Source: Legionella feeleii (GTDB lineage: Bacteria > Pseudomonadota > Gammaproteobacteria > Legionellales > Legionellaceae). Taken from it: a DNA stretch of 64,000 nt. Positions 29,979 through 40,517 of this stretch are shown here, in pieces (the stretch's first letter is position 1; each line of letters begins with the position of its first letter). The DNA is taken from assembly GCF_001467625.1 (NCBI RefSeq), contig NZ_LNYB01000028.1, positions 20,671 through 84,670 on the forward strand, in the 5' to 3' direction. Position numbers and translations under genes: made by a program. The notes beneath the pieces are model-generated. The model was given only the letters and a program-made list of their open reading frames with translations. It had not been told where the DNA came from and searched no databases.

Positions 29979-30857
29979 ATGTCGATTAGTGCTGCATTAG
30001 TTATGCAATTACGTGAGCGTACTGGCGCTGGAATGATGGAATGCAAGAAATTCTTGATTGCTACTAACGGTGATATTGAGCTGGCAATTTCTGAAATGCG
30101 TAAAGCTGGACAGGCTAAAGCTGATAAGAAAGCAGATAGAGTTGCTGCAGAAGGGGTTATCGTTGTTGCTCGGGCAGCTGACGGCCGCTCTGCTGTTATG
30201 TTAGAAATTAATAGCGAAACTGACTTCGTAGCCCGTGATGAGAATTTCACTGGGTTTGCTGGTAAAGTTGCGGAAACAGCATTAAGCAGCGCAGCCAACG
30301 ACATGACTGCTTTAGCAAATGAAACCTTAATCGGTGCTAGTAATACAGTTGAACAAGCACGACAAGAACTCGTAGCTAAAATCGGTGAGAATATCAAGTT
30401 GCGTCGCATGGAGAGAATGCAGTGTGATGGCGTTATTGGTTTCTACCTCCATGGTACTCGCATTGGTGTTATGGTCGCTCTTAAAAATGGTGATGAAGCG
30501 CTTGCAAAAGATATTGCCATGCATATTGCTGCCAGCCGTCCACTGGTAGTTAATCGTGATCAGGTTCCTGCAGAAGCGATCGAAAATGAGCGTGATATTT
30601 TCACAGCACAAGCACGCGAGAGTGGTAAGCCGCAAGACATCATTGACAAAATGATCGAAGGACGTATCAACAAGTTTATTGATGAAGTCAGTCTCTTAGG
30701 TCAGCCTTTTGTGAAAGATCCCAACAAGAAAGTGGGGCAATTGCTAAAAGAAAAAAATGCTGAAGTAATCTCTTTCATCCGCTTCGAAGTAGGTGAGGGT
30801 ATAGAGAAGAAAGAAGATAATTTCGTAGAAGAAGTAATGGCTCAGGTTCGTGATTAA
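29979..30857 (+). CDS. tsf: elongation factor Ts
   Basis: Guanine-nucleotide exchange factor for EF-Tu, 292 aa. The N-terminal helical domain contains [16 protein letters not shown], and the core includes [14 protein letters not shown] with the TDFVA motif that contacts EF-Tu. GTGGAGG precedes the ATG. pyrH starts three bases after the stop. Confidence 0.98.
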   Translation: MSISAALVMQLRERTGAGMMECKKFLIATNGDIELAISEMRKAGQAKADKKADRVAAEGVIVVARAADGRSAVMLEINSETDFVARDENFTGFAGKVAETALSSAANDMTALANETLIGASNTVEQARQELVAKIGENIKLRRMERMQCDGVIGFYLHGTRIGVMVALKNGDEALAKDIAMHIAASRPLVVNRDQVPAEAIENERDIFTAQARESGKPQDIIDKMIEGRINKFIDEVSLLGQPFVKDPNKKVGQLLKEKNAEVISFIRFEVGEGIEKKEDNFVEEVMAQVRD

Positions 30858-30859
30858 TT

Positions 30860-31603
30860 ATGAATGGTAATCAGCATCCGCAATTAAAATATAAACGCAT
30901 TTTACTTAAGTACAGTGGTGAAGCGTTAATGGGACAAGCCCAATTTGGTATTGACCCGTCTGTTCTGGATCGTATCGCCAATGAAGTGGCTGAACTTATT
31001 CACATGGGTGTTGAAGTCGGCTTGGTAATTGGCGGTGGCAATTTATTTCGTGGTAAAGCCTTGTCTGAGGCTGGATTAGGCCGAGTTACCGGCGATCATA
31101 TGGGTATGCTTGCCACTGTCATGAACGCCTTGGCCTTGAGGGATGCGTTGGAGCGTATTGATTTACCAGCGCGGATAATGTCGGCAATTCCTATGATGGG
31201 AATGGTTGACCCTTACCACCGCCGTAAAGCAATTACCCACTTACGCAATGGGCATGTCGTTATTTTTGCTGCGGGTACTGGAAATCCGTTTTTTACGACT
31301 GATTCTGCTGCCTGTTTACGTGCCATTGAAGTTGGAGCGGATGTCGTGTTAAAAGCGACAAAGGTAGACGGTATTTATTCGGATGATCCGATTAAAAATC
31401 CTCTGGCGACCCGTTATGATTACTTAACCTACAAAAAAGTATTGAGTGACGGATTACAGGTAATGGATTCCACTGCCATTTGCTTATGCCAGGATCACGG
31501 TATGCCTTTACAAGTATTTAACCTGACGGCTCCAAATGCGCTAAAGAAAATCGTCCTTGGTGAACGTGTTGGTACTATAGTAGGAGCAAACCATGATCAA
31601 TGA
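30860..31603 (+). CDS. pyrH: UMP kinase
   Basis: Phosphorylates UMP to UDP; a cytosolic hexamer of the amino-acid-kinase fold. The N-terminal [12 protein letters not shown], the glycine loop IGGGNLFRG and the [12 protein letters not shown] segment match the family. Length 247 aa. The 3' end overlaps frr by 11 bases. Confidence 0.97.
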   Translation: MNGNQHPQLKYKRILLKYSGEALMGQAQFGIDPSVLDRIANEVAELIHMGVEVGLVIGGGNLFRGKALSEAGLGRVTGDHMGMLATVMNALALRDALERIDLPARIMSAIPMMGMVDPYHRRKAITHLRNGHVVIFAAGTGNPFFTTDSAACLRAIEVGADVVLKATKVDGIYSDDPIKNPLATRYDYLTYKKVLSDGLQVMDSTAICLCQDHGMPLQVFNLTAPNALKKIVLGERVGTIVGANHDQ

Positions 31604-32150
31604 TATTAAACAAGACGCTGAAAAGCGGATGAAAAAAACCGTTGAGACTTTGCAACATGATTTGACTAAGATTCGGACTGGTCGTGCTAACGCCGGCTTA
31701 TTGGATCATGTACAAGTCGATTACTACGGTACACTAACTCCTTTGAATCAAGTAGCGAATATTACGAGTAGTGATTCCCGGACTTTATTGGTAACACCTT
31801 GGGAAAAAGCGATGGTCGCAGCCATTGAAAAAGCGATTTTGACCTCTGATTTAGGCTTAAACCCAGCAACAGCAGGTAGTGCGATCCGCGTACCGATGCC
31901 TCCTTTGACTGAGGAGCGTCGTAAAGAATTGATTCGTGTTGTCAGAGCTGAGGGTGAGCAAGGTCGGGTAGCGATTCGTAATATACGCCGTGATGCAAAT
32001 ACCCACCTTAAAGAGCTTGTCAAAGAGAAAGAAATTTCTGAAGATGATGAGCGTCGAGCCGGAGAAATTATTCAGAAGCTCACTGATAAATACATCGCTG
32101 ATGTTGACGCAGCACTTGTTGAAAAAGAAAAAGATTTAATGGAAATTTAA
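31593..32150 (+). CDS. frr: ribosome recycling factor
   Basis: Works with EF-G to split post-termination ribosomes. 185 aa with the long three-helix-bundle pattern: [15 protein letters not shown] near the N-terminus and [24 protein letters not shown] in the C-terminal helix. It is the last gene of the cluster; uppS and cdsA, which often follow in gammaproteobacteria, are absent and a palindromic repeat begins right after its stop. Confidence 0.97.
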   Translation: MINDIKQDAEKRMKKTVETLQHDLTKIRTGRANAGLLDHVQVDYYGTLTPLNQVANITSSDSRTLLVTPWEKAMVAAIEKAILTSDLGLNPATAGSAIRVPMPPLTEERRKELIRVVRAEGEQGRVAIRNIRRDANTHLKELVKEKEISEDDERRAGEIIQKLTDKYIADVDAALVEKEKDLMEI

Positions 32151-32151
32151 T

Positions 32152-32245
32152 ACATTTCTACTATCTTGGCGCTTATGCCTTGATTTTCTGCGCTTCGCTG
32201 CGATGCTCGAAAATCAAGGCATAAGCACTCAATCTAGCGAAATGT
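32152..32245. repeat. dispersed palindromic repeat, copy C
   Basis: Outer ends ACATTTC / GAAATGT and an 18-base inner arm GCTTATGCCTTGATTTTC with its exact complement flank the centre TGCGCTTCGCTGCGATGCTC. The left side TTTCTACTATCTTGGC is identical to copy A. A partial third arm, ATCTTGGCACTTATG, follows at about 32256-32270. It starts two bases after the frr stop, between frr and the convergent ast operon. Confidence 0.8.
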
Positions 32246-32338
32246 CGGTACTCTTATCTTGGCACTTATGCTTTCGGTAGATATTGAACCTACGTTCCGC
32301 AGCTTGTCCGCAGAATCCAGCTTCGACCTTCTTGCTAC

Positions 32339-33070
32339 CTAGTTTTTCATCTCCGCTATACAACCCCATTTGCTATCCCAAGTCAAATGTTTAATTTTTT
32401 TACTCTGCTTAAGAAGATCTAGTAAAGAAGCCACTGTCTCGCTTTTGCAAGCTAATATGATCATGTTGGGGCAATTTTTAACTGGTAAAGCGACTGTAGC
32501 AGATAAAAATTGTTGTCGGATAAGTTGAAAAATTGGCCATTGTTCATGTCTGTTCGCTAAATTTACCGCAAGAATACCGCCAGGTAACAGGGAATGCTTA
32601 CAATTAGCAAAAAACTGTTCCGTATTACATTGGGGTGGGAAGACTTCAGCACTGAATAAGTCAACAAGTAGATGTTGAAATTGCGGGGTAGCTTGTTGCA
32701 AAAAAATACTGGCATCCTGATGTACGATATGAACGTTTTTAAGGTTATTAATCATAAAAAATCGTTTCGCAATATCAATCACTTCACTATTGTTTTCTAC
32801 CACTGTCAGTTGAGAGTCTACCAAGGAAGCTAACGCATGAGCCGCTCCGCCGCCCCCAAGACCTAGCATACAACAATCAGTTGGTTGTAATTGCACTGTT
32901 AAAATAAGCGATTTGATATACCTTAACGCTGGTCGCTGGGGAAAATATCTGTTTAAAACAGTTTGTAACGCAGTGCCATCAAATTTTAACCAACGAAAGA
33001 AAAGATTTTGAAAAACTCTGACGCCTGCTGATGAGCGATAAATACATCGTCCTGCGAAAGTTTTCCACAT
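32339..33070 (-). CDS. spermidine-synthase-like methyltransferase-fold protein
   Basis: Protein of 243 aa with a class I methyltransferase/spermidine synthase fold. The glycine loop MLGLGGGGAAHAL is near residue 70, the acidic cofactor-ribose segment is LTVVENNSEVIDIAK, and HQDASIFL follows. The N-terminal strand domain of true spermidine synthases is short. It is the last gene of the ast operon, four bases after astB, so a role with arginine-derived polyamine metabolism is possible but unproven. The substrate is not determinable here. Confidence 0.72.
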   Translation of the reverse strand: MWKTFAGRCIYRSSAGVRVFQNLFFRWLKFDGTALQTVLNRYFPQRPALRYIKSLILTVQLQPTDCCMLGLGGGGAAHALASLVDSQLTVVENNSEVIDIAKRFFMINNLKNVHIVHQDASIFLQQATPQFQHLLVDLFSAEVFPPQCNTEQFFANCKHSLLPGGILAVNLANRHEQWPIFQLIRQQFLSATVALPVKNCPNMIILACKSETVASLLDLLKQSKKIKHLTWDSKWGCIAEMKN

Positions 33071-33073
33071 ACC

Positions 33074-34444
33074 TTACTCAATTTTTTCGCGTTGAAAAGG
33101 ATAAACTGCCCCCAGGTTTAAGAGACTGCTTAATTCATCCAGGGCTGATAAACACTCATCAATAAGCAAGGGATCACGCAAGTCGTTAGCTTGTAATTGA
33201 GTACGGTAATGGCGTTTAACCCAAACCTCAAGGCGGTCTAGTAGCGTATCATTTACTAAGACACCCTGGTGCATCGCTTGTAGCTCTAATTCGGTTAAAG
33301 GAACACGTAATCGCAGGCAAGCGGGGCCGCCTCCATTACGCATACTTTGCCTAAGATCAAGATAGTGCACAGCAGCGATAGGATTTGTATTATCCGCTAG
33401 TAACTCATCAATCAGTGCCTTAACCACAGTATTTTCCTGGCATTCACCAGGAGCAATCAAAATCATCCTGCTATTTTCTGGGGCATTAGGTAGGGTAATA
33501 AGTTGTGAGTTAAAGAGATAAGAGTCCACCGCTTCAGCGACACTGAGGCGATTACGGCTAACTTTCAGGATCTGAATTTCAAAGTCAGCTTTAGTTTGTA
33601 ACTCATTCAGAAGCTCTGTTTGACCCCAAAAAGCATCTTCATGAATGAATAGCACCGATTCATTGGCGACAGCGATTACGTCATTATGAAAAACACCCTG
33701 ATCAATTGCCAGTGGATTTTGGCAGGCAAAAATAACTTGATTGGGATTTAACAAATGCGATCGGGCAATTGCCTGTGAGGCTTCAAGTGTTTGCCGTGCC
33801 GGGTATTTTAAGGGACTGTTCGGTGAGCCAGAGTTTTTTGCTAATGCCTGTTTACCGTAAACAAATAGATTTATAGCGGCTTTATTATGCTTCGTGCATA
33901 GACGATTATGATTGGCTGCACCTTCATCACCTGTGATAGCACTTTTCGGTAGTACAGGGTGATGGTTAAAGTAAGTTTTATCATGAAAGAGCGTTTGCAA
34001 CAAATAACTTGAAAAATCGGCTTCCTGATAGCGATGTAAATTACTAATTAAATTGGCTGCCGTAAAATGAACTCGCTTATCAGCAGTATCAATGCTTGCT
34101 GAAACAGTTGCGGCGTTAGCAGTCCACATACTGGAAGCAGAATAGCAAGCATTCAACAACTCAGGAGCGCTGCGATAAGCTTTTTCAATCTGTTGTGCAG
34201 CCGTACCGCTAAACCCCAATTGATACAATAATTGTAGATTAGGGCGTTGGTGCGGTGGCAATAGAGCCTGCTTGATGCCGGATTGATGCAATAAGCGCAT
34301 TTTAGCAAGCCCCTGGAGTGCTGCTGCCTGAGGATTTGAGATACTCATTGCATTTGATGCCGAAGCAAGGTTACCTGCAGCAAGGCCTGCATAATTGTGG
34401 GTTGGACCAACCAAGCCATCCAAATTTAATTCATAGGTTTGCAT
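33074..34444 (-). CDS. astB: N-succinylarginine dihydrolase
   Basis: Second step of the arginine succinyltransferase pathway: succinylarginine to succinylornithine, releasing CO2 and ammonia. The N-terminal [17 protein letters not shown] and the later [15 protein letters not shown] match the family; length 456 aa. It sits four bases after astD in the minus-strand operon. Confidence 0.95.
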   Translation of the reverse strand: MQTYELNLDGLVGPTHNYAGLAAGNLASASNAMSISNPQAAALQGLAKMRLLHQSGIKQALLPPHQRPNLQLLYQLGFSGTAAQQIEKAYRSAPELLNACYSASSMWTANAATVSASIDTADKRVHFTAANLISNLHRYQEADFSSYLLQTLFHDKTYFNHHPVLPKSAITGDEGAANHNRLCTKHNKAAINLFVYGKQALAKNSGSPNSPLKYPARQTLEASQAIARSHLLNPNQVIFACQNPLAIDQGVFHNDVIAVANESVLFIHEDAFWGQTELLNELQTKADFEIQILKVSRNRLSVAEAVDSYLFNSQLITLPNAPENSRMILIAPGECQENTVVKALIDELLADNTNPIAAVHYLDLRQSMRNGGGPACLRLRVPLTELELQAMHQGVLVNDTLLDRLEVWVKRHYRTQLQANDLRDPLLIDECLSALDELSSLLNLGAVYPFQREKIE

Positions 34445-34448
34445 AAAC

Positions 34449-35939
34449 TTAGCTCAAATCGATGCCGGGCAATAGTTGCGCTGGCGTAGTTAAATGAGGT
34501 TGCTCCATACTGGCAATAGGATAAGCGCAATAATCTGTAGCAAAATAAGCGCTGGGACGATGGTTACCACTACGACCTATACCACCAAATGGAAGGCTGC
34601 TTGCAGCGCCAGTGGTTGGTCTATTCCAATTGATTAAGCCTGCACGTACCGTATGATAGAACTGCTCATAGTGTTCTGGATTGTCGCTTAACAAGCCTGC
34701 AACCAAGCCATAACGTGTTTGATTGGCAAGTGCCAAAGCGTCTTCAAAATTCTGATAACGATAAACCTGAACCAAGGGAGCAAAAATTTCTTCATCAACA
34801 ACTGTATGAGCTTTTGTCATATCAATGATGCCGGGAGAAAGTAAACCTGTCTTTTCGGTAATTAAGGACATGTTTAACAAGGCAACACCGCCATTTGCAA
34901 GCAGTTTTTCCTGTGCCTGCAGATGCAGTAGGGCATGCTCGTGACTAATAACGGGCCCTAGGAAAGGCTCTGGCTTATCGGTAAATGCGCCAATACGAAT
35001 TTTTTCACAAGCGTTTATAAAACGTGCAAGGATTTGATCACCCAATTGGTTATCTGCAATGAGTATTCGCCTCGCACAACTACACCGTTGGCCGGCAGTG
35101 ATCATTGTGGAAACCAGCGTATGATAAATAGCAGCATTCACATCATTAACCTCATCGATGATGAGTGGATTATTGCCCCCCATCTCCAGTGCTAAGATAA
35201 CCTCAGGTTTGTCACTAAAATGTTGGTGAATCTGTTGGCCTGTACGATAGCTGCCTGTAAAGTAAACGCCCTGGATGTCGGCTGAGAGGAGTTCTTTGCC
35301 GCAATCAGCATTGCCTTGCACACAATTAATGACACCTTGCGGCAAACCGCTTTCGTGCCAGCAGTGAATAATGAATTGTGCAACTGCTGGAGCCAACTCA
35401 CTTGGTTTATAGATCACTGTATTTCCTGCTAATAGGGCGGGTACAATATGACCATTACTTAAATGGGCAGGAAAATTAAAGGCACCCAGAACAGCAACAA
35501 CGCCATGTGGCTTATAACGCAGGCAGGCGTTTGCATCGGGCAGTGTGGTTTGTTTTTCTGCATTACGCTCTTGATAGGCTTGAATCGATAAATTAATTTT
35601 AGCGATAACAGCATTAACTTCGGTTAACGCTTCCCATAAAGGTTTCCCTGTTTCCAAGGAAATCAGGTAGGTAAGCTCATTACGTTTTTTTTCCACTTCC
35701 TTGGCAAAAAGCTGCAAATAGTTGGCTCTCGTAGAAACATCCATAGAGGACCAATAAGGCAAAGCGAGATGGGCTGCCTCACAGGCTTTTGCTATTTCTA
35801 TAGGCGTTGCGCTAGTACCTTGCCAAATTACTGAATTATCTGCAGGATTCCTTGAGACAAAAGGTTTTCCTTCTCCTTGTACCCAATGGCCTCCAAAATA
35901 ATGATTTGCCGTGCTGTCATTTTGTTGGCCTAAATTCAT
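34449..35939 (-). CDS. astD: succinylglutamate-semialdehyde dehydrogenase
   Basis: NAD-dependent aldehyde dehydrogenase that oxidises succinylglutamate semialdehyde. The 496-aa protein has the general-base region [10 protein letters not shown] and the catalytic cysteine in GQRCSCARR. The N-terminal [12 protein letters not shown] and C-terminal [17 protein letters not shown] are typical of AstD. It overlaps astA by four bases. Confidence 0.93.
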   Translation of the reverse strand: MNLGQQNDSTANHYFGGHWVQGEGKPFVSRNPADNSVIWQGTSATPIEIAKACEAAHLALPYWSSMDVSTRANYLQLFAKEVEKKRNELTYLISLETGKPLWEALTEVNAVIAKINLSIQAYQERNAEKQTTLPDANACLRYKPHGVVAVLGAFNFPAHLSNGHIVPALLAGNTVIYKPSELAPAVAQFIIHCWHESGLPQGVINCVQGNADCGKELLSADIQGVYFTGSYRTGQQIHQHFSDKPEVILALEMGGNNPLIIDEVNDVNAAIYHTLVSTMITAGQRCSCARRILIADNQLGDQILARFINACEKIRIGAFTDKPEPFLGPVISHEHALLHLQAQEKLLANGGVALLNMSLITEKTGLLSPGIIDMTKAHTVVDEEIFAPLVQVYRYQNFEDALALANQTRYGLVAGLLSDNPEHYEQFYHTVRAGLINWNRPTTGAASSLPFGGIGRSGNHRPSAYFATDYCAYPIASMEQPHLTTPAQLLPGIDLS

Positions 35940-36991
35940 TTTTTCTGCTCACTATAAATAGTTGGTTCTTCAAGCTGTAAAGGGGCGATACGTATACAAT
36001 CACCTCGCTTCACTTCCAAGAGTCGAGCGGTTTCCTTGCTGATAATACAGGATGCTTGCTCAGTATTGAAAATAGCTTGACTAACGGTGGCGCGAAAATC
36101 AAGTTTCGTATTTGCAAGTAAAAAACGTTTGCTACCAACTTCATCACTAATACTTTTAATAGTCATAATGCGACTGGCTGCAAGCGTGCGTATCTGGTTG
36201 CGTGGAGCCTCAATTGTGGGGCCTGCATCGAAAATGTCGACATAGCAGTGGTAGCGAAAGCCTTCATGTAACAAGATATTCATTGCTGGGACAGTAGATT
36301 GATGTGGTTTGCCAATAACTGCTTGTGCTTCTGGTGCAAGTAATTTGACATACAGTGGGTTTCTTGGCATTAAATCCGCAATAAATTGCTTGTTTGTCGA
36401 GATTGTTAAGCGATCAGCATCAGCAAAAGGCATATGAAAAAAATGCCTTCCTACATTATCCCAGAAAGGGGAGTGCCCCCATTCATCGGAGATGCCGCGC
36501 ATTTCGGCAATGATGGTAGAGGCAAAGCGATTGGGATAGTGGGCAATAAAGAGAAAACGGGCTCGTGAAAGAAGCAAACCATTACTACTCTGTCTGTAAG
36601 CAGGCTCTAGAAACAAAGTACATATTTCACTGCGTCCCTGATTGTCATTAACCAGGCTCAGTACTTCATAATCACTGCGAATATTAAGAGAATGGCAGAT
36701 TCGGGTGCGTTTAGATAACTTGTAGGAGTAGAAAGGGAGTTCATGTCCGGTTGCTGCTTCAATCGCCGAGGTTCCAATAACTTGCCCTTTTTCTGGTTCT
36801 TCCAATACAAATAAATAGTACTCACTTCTTGGCTTGTGGACCGTCTTCTCAAAGGAAGCACAAGACCAGGCAAGGCGTTTATGGAGAAGTTCTTTATCTT
36901 TTGGCAGTGTGGTCATGCCAATACCGCAATGTTCAGCAAGATGAAAAATAGCATCCAGATCAGTTTCTCGCGCACGGCGAAATAGCATCAT
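35936..36991 (-). CDS. astA: arginine N-succinyltransferase
   Basis: Transfers succinyl from succinyl-CoA to arginine, opening the AST degradation route. The N-terminal [28 protein letters not shown] and the SEICTLFL...[11 protein letters not shown] region are hallmarks of this GNAT-related family. Length 351 aa. It overlaps both neighbours (ATGA-type junctions), consistent with one transcript starting at the M20 gene. Confidence 0.95.
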   Translation of the reverse strand: MMLFRRARETDLDAIFHLAEHCGIGMTTLPKDKELLHKRLAWSCASFEKTVHKPRSEYYLFVLEEPEKGQVIGTSAIEAATGHELPFYSYKLSKRTRICHSLNIRSDYEVLSLVNDNQGRSEICTLFLEPAYRQSSNGLLLSRARFLFIAHYPNRFASTIIAEMRGISDEWGHSPFWDNVGRHFFHMPFADADRLTISTNKQFIADLMPRNPLYVKLLAPEAQAVIGKPHQSTVPAMNILLHEGFRYHCYVDIFDAGPTIEAPRNQIRTLAASRIMTIKSISDEVGSKRFLLANTKLDFRATVSQAIFNTEQASCIISKETARLLEVKRGDCIRIAPLQLEEPTIYSEQKK

Positions 36992-38220
36992 CTTATTAAT
37001 TCCTCAAGTCCACCACTTGCTAAATCAAGAAGTAACAGGGTACTAAGTGAAGCACGTTCAACAAGACTATCCAGTAAGACAAATTCATTGGGACTATGAA
37101 TATTGCCTCCACGAACACCTAAGGTATCAATAACCGCTAAACCATGTTGCGCAAGATTGTTGCCATCACAACAGCCGCCACTATCTTGCCAGTCTATGGA
37201 TAAACCAAGTTCTCGCCCAACCTGTTTGATGCGGTTAAATAGCCGTTCAGTCCCCTCACTAATTCGTTTAACTGGCCGGCCGAATTCGCCATGAAGGGTT
37301 AATGAATAATCGTCACGTTTCATTTTATTGATAAGCGTAGTGAGTTGCTGTCTTACCCATGCTTCATCGTCTGGTTGATTGATACGAACATCCAATTTGG
37401 TAACTGCCTTATCAGGTACGACATTCAATGCTTCGCCACCAGCAATTTTACCCACATTGATAGTAATACCATCCCGTTGTCCATTTAGTGCATGGATACC
37501 GGTAATTGCCTCAGCAAGATAACAAATAGCGTTTCGCCCCTCAAAGAAAGCACGACCAACATGCGCTGATCTACCGGTAGCAACGAGGGTCAATTTGCCG
37601 CTGCCGCGACGATTTTTAGCCAATGTACCCTTGGTATTCATGGCCGGTTCGTAAATCAATGCAGCCTGATAGTTAGCAGCAATTTCTGCCAAAAAAGGGC
37701 TTGAAGTAGGGGAGCCAATTTCTTCATCGGCATTAATCATTACATCCCACCCGAGTTCGGACGCTGTAGAACTTTCTTCAAAAGCAGCCAACGCATGTAA
37801 CATTACGATAAGGCCCCCTTTCATATCAGCAACACCAGGGCCGTTTATTTCATTATCATTCAAGTAGGTTAGGTTTTGAAAAGGGTGATTTGCCGCATAG
37901 ACTGTATCCATATGCCCACACAGTAGAACACGACGTTTTAATTCAGGTCGTTTACGAATGAAAAGGATATCTCCGCAATGTTGGACTATCGTGTCGCCCG
38001 TCATGTTGATGGTGGTTGTAGCAGGTGGTTTAGGCGTTTGTATTTTATCCCCGATAGGCATGAATGCAGTGCTTAACAACTGATGCATCTGTGCCAATCC
38101 TTGTAAATTTTCTGTACCAGAGTTGATGGCGCAGAATTGATGTAATTGCTCTATCATGACCTGCTTACGGCCACTCAAAGCGTGAACCAATTCCTTTGTT
38201 ACTCGATCCATTACATTCAC
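36988..38220 (-). CDS. M20-family metallohydrolase of the ast operon
   Basis: Zinc-dependent deacylase/carboxypeptidase of 410 aa. Metal and catalytic motifs are visible: LLCGHMDTVY, GVADMKGGL, NADEEIGSP and the C-terminal GNIHSPNEF. The middle region is the M20 dimerisation domain. The family includes ArgE, DapE and carboxypeptidase G2. As first gene of an ast operon lacking astE, it could supply succinylglutamate desuccinylase activity, the last step of the pathway; that assignment is inference, and a peptidase role is equally possible. Confidence 0.82.
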   Translation of the reverse strand: MNVMDRVTKELVHALSGRKQVMIEQLHQFCAINSGTENLQGLAQMHQLLSTAFMPIGDKIQTPKPPATTTINMTGDTIVQHCGDILFIRKRPELKRRVLLCGHMDTVYAANHPFQNLTYLNDNEINGPGVADMKGGLIVMLHALAAFEESSTASELGWDVMINADEEIGSPTSSPFLAEIAANYQAALIYEPAMNTKGTLAKNRRGSGKLTLVATGRSAHVGRAFFEGRNAICYLAEAITGIHALNGQRDGITINVGKIAGGEALNVVPDKAVTKLDVRINQPDDEAWVRQQLTTLINKMKRDDYSLTLHGEFGRPVKRISEGTERLFNRIKQVGRELGLSIDWQDSGGCCDGNNLAQHGLAVIDTLGVRGGNIHSPNEFVLLDSLVERASLSTLLLLDLASGGLEELIR

Positions 38221-38369
38221 TCATACGCAAAGCTTATGACATTAGCTGAAATTCTCATGCTCCGCAATATAGTAGGCCTCTTCAAGGGGTGTATAGCAAT
38301 GGATTAATGGATTTTTATTAACCTAAGTGGAACAAGAAGACTCTAAGAATAGGAAGAGGTGATTGAACT

Positions 38370-39113
38370 TTGTATAATGCTGATTTTGTTGGAGAAATCG
38401 TGTACTTTTTATTGGAAAAAATCCATCCGCAATGGCAAAGGATAGTTGCTCAGGCCCTTGAGCAGGTTGATAAAGATTATCTTTTGCAATTACAAAATAG
38501 TAGTCATTGGTTGCCGGGTATCAATACTTTGTTTGCTGCTTTTAGTCTCCCTCTTTGTGATACGAAGTATATTTTATTGGGTGAATCGCCTTATCCTCGT
38601 CCCGAATCAGCGAATGGTTATGCGTTTTGGGATAACTCGGTTCATAATTTGTGGAGCCAAACAGGACTTAGCAAAGAAGTGAACCGTGCAACTTCTCTGC
38701 GTAACTGGATAAAAATGTTATTGGTTGCCCGAGGTGATTTGCAACAGGATCGCTCACAAGCAGCTATTGCGAGGCTTGATAAATCGGATTATTGGCAAAC
38801 AGCAGAACAGTTTTTTATCTCAATGATTAATAAAGGATTTTTACTTTTAAATGCTTCTTTGGTCTATAGTGAAGATAAGGTAAGGTTTCATGCAAAGCAC
38901 TGGCGTCCTTTCATGCACAGTTTATTAACGCAACTTGCTCAATACAATCAATCTTTGCAGTTAATTTTATTCGGTCGTATTGCTGAAGAAATACCAGAGG
39001 CTAGTTTTTTTTCTTGCTTAATCGCAGAGCATCCTTACAATTTGAGTTTCATTTCCAATCCTATGGTATTGGATTTTTTTAAACCTTTGGACTTACTGAG
39101 TTGCCATGAATAG
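38370..39113 (+). CDS. uracil-DNA glycosylase-like protein
   Basis: 247-aa protein of the uracil-DNA glycosylase fold. Motif A, normally GQDPYHG, appears as GESPYP at residues 71-76, followed by the SANGYAFWD segment. Motif B, normally HPSPLS, appears near the C-terminus as EHPYNLSF. The catalytic Asp of motif A is thus replaced by Ser, so standard uracil excision is doubtful. The start is TTG at 38370, behind AGGAAGAGGTG; a GTG at 38400 is an alternative. It overlaps ubiG by eight bases. Confidence 0.7.
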   Translation: MYNADFVGEIVYFLLEKIHPQWQRIVAQALEQVDKDYLLQLQNSSHWLPGINTLFAAFSLPLCDTKYILLGESPYPRPESANGYAFWDNSVHNLWSQTGLSKEVNRATSLRNWIKMLLVARGDLQQDRSQAAIARLDKSDYWQTAEQFFISMINKGFLLLNASLVYSEDKVRFHAKHWRPFMHSLLTQLAQYNQSLQLILFGRIAEEIPEASFFSCLIAEHPYNLSFISNPMVLDFFKPLDLLSCHE

Positions 39114-39801
39114 TAAATCGACGATAGATTCGCAAGAAATTGCCAAATTTGCTCAGCATGCTGCACGCTGGTGGGATAAAGATGGGCCGTTAAAAACGTT
39201 ACATGATATAAATCCTGCACGCCTTGAATTCATAAATAACTATTGTGAGCTCAAACAAAGTACAATCCTTGATGTTGGTTGTGGTGGCGGTATTTTATGT
39301 GAAGGGATGGCTGTACAGGGTGCTAAAGTAACGGGCCTGGATGTTGAAGTAGAGGCAATCGAAGCTGCTAAAGCGCATGCCAAAGAAAGCAAATTGGTCA
39401 TTGATTATATTTGTTGTCCTATCGAAGACTATGAGAGCCCAATGTTTGATGTGGTGACCTGCATGGAAATGCTGGAGCATGTGCAGGAGCCACAGTTAGT
39501 GATTGAGCATTGTGCTCGCTTGCTAAAGCCAGGGGGCTATCTTTTTTTATCTACCATCAACAGAACATTTAAAGCGTATACCACAGTGATTTTGGCAGCA
39601 GAATATTTATTAGGGTTATTGCCTAAGCAGACACATGATTTTGATAAATTTATTAAACCTAGCGAAATCGTTGCCATGATAAGAACAGCCGGTCTTGAAT
39701 TTATTGGTATGAGTGGCTTGTCGTATAATCCATTAAGCCGCATAGCAGGATTAAAAGATTCAGTTGATGTTAACTATTTAGTATCTTGCTTCAAGCCTTG
39801 A
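39106..39801 (+). CDS. ubiG: ubiquinone O-methyltransferase UbiG
   Basis: SAM-dependent methyltransferase catalysing both O-methylations of ubiquinone synthesis. Motif I is ILDVGCGGGILCEGMA near residue 50, and VTCMEMLEHV and INRTFKAY are UbiG-typical. 231 aa. It overlaps the UDG-like gene upstream and runs 28 bases into the convergent proQ-like gene. Confidence 0.94.
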   Translation: MNSKSTIDSQEIAKFAQHAARWWDKDGPLKTLHDINPARLEFINNYCELKQSTILDVGCGGGILCEGMAVQGAKVTGLDVEVEAIEAAKAHAKESKLVIDYICCPIEDYESPMFDVVTCMEMLEHVQEPQLVIEHCARLLKPGGYLFLSTINRTFKAYTTVILAAEYLLGLLPKQTHDFDKFIKPSEIVAMIRTAGLEFIGMSGLSYNPLSRIAGLKDSVDVNYLVSCFKP

Positions 39802-40151
39802 GCTTTTTTATCCACGTAACGCTGTTGGTAACGTTGGTGGGCATATTTAGCTTGTTCCTCTGTAACGACATCTACTTCATTACCAAATAAGTCGACACGG
39901 GCTGTGTTGGCTTTTTGGCAGTTTAAGTAAGCAGGGGATGAACTGTAATAGCTAAGCGCTTCGCGTAAGGCTTTCTTACTGAAAGTGGGTGTATCCAAAC
40001 GTTCGTAAAAATCGATAATGTCATCGAAGATACCAATTTGCAGTGGTTTGACTTGATTTCCCTTTTTAAAAAAAGCATTGGGGAAATGTTCTATTAACCA
40101 ATCAATGATTTGCAATTTATCTTTTTTAACGCTTTCGTTTTGCCTATTCAT
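39774..40151 (-). CDS. minimal ProQ/FinO-domain RNA chaperone
   Basis: Small (about 125 aa) RNA-binding protein consisting almost only of the ProQ/FinO domain: LIEHFPNAFF, KPLQIGIFDDII and FSKKALREALSYYSSSPAYL are core family segments. It lacks the linker and Tudor-like domain of E. coli ProQ. It resembles the minimal ProQ homolog studied in L. pneumophila (Lpp1663, from memory). Family members bind 3' terminator hairpins of sRNAs and mRNAs. The ATG at 40151 is preferred to a GTG at 40157. A candidate regulatory RNA lies 0.4 kb away. Confidence 0.88.
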   Translation of the reverse strand: MNRQNESVKKDKLQIIDWLIEHFPNAFFKKGNQVKPLQIGIFDDIIDFYERLDTPTFSKKALREALSYYSSSPAYLNCQKANTARVDLFGNEVDVVTEEQAKYAHQRYQQRYVDKKAQGLKQDTK

Positions 40152-40517
40152 TCTCACATACTCTGAAGCAACTAAATCCCGATTAAACTACCATAAATAG
40201 TAGCTTTAGCAAGGCAGTTTCGCGATTTAATCAGTAAAAATTCAATTTTTTGCTACTAAAGAGTAAAATAATTAGGCATAAAGAGGATTCAATTTGAGAC
40301 ACTTTAAGTTATCTTTTATCACTAGTCTGTCTTGCATTACTCCAAGATATTTCTCAATCTACAGCAAGAAAACGGTACATCACCAGGTGAAATTATCTCC
40401 ATTTAAATGTAACTTTATGAATAGTAAAGATTTAATTTTATTTAGGAAAGAAAATGCTTCTTTTGAATGATAATTGGTTGTCTTGCACAACAGTAAGCTA
40501 ATTGCTAAATTTTAAGC

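Noticed and set aside
40293..40469. 58-codon TTG-initiated ORF in the proQ-transpeptidase gap
   Set aside because: Codon use and sequence look random (no motif, signal or conservation argument), despite a GAGGA-like site upstream.
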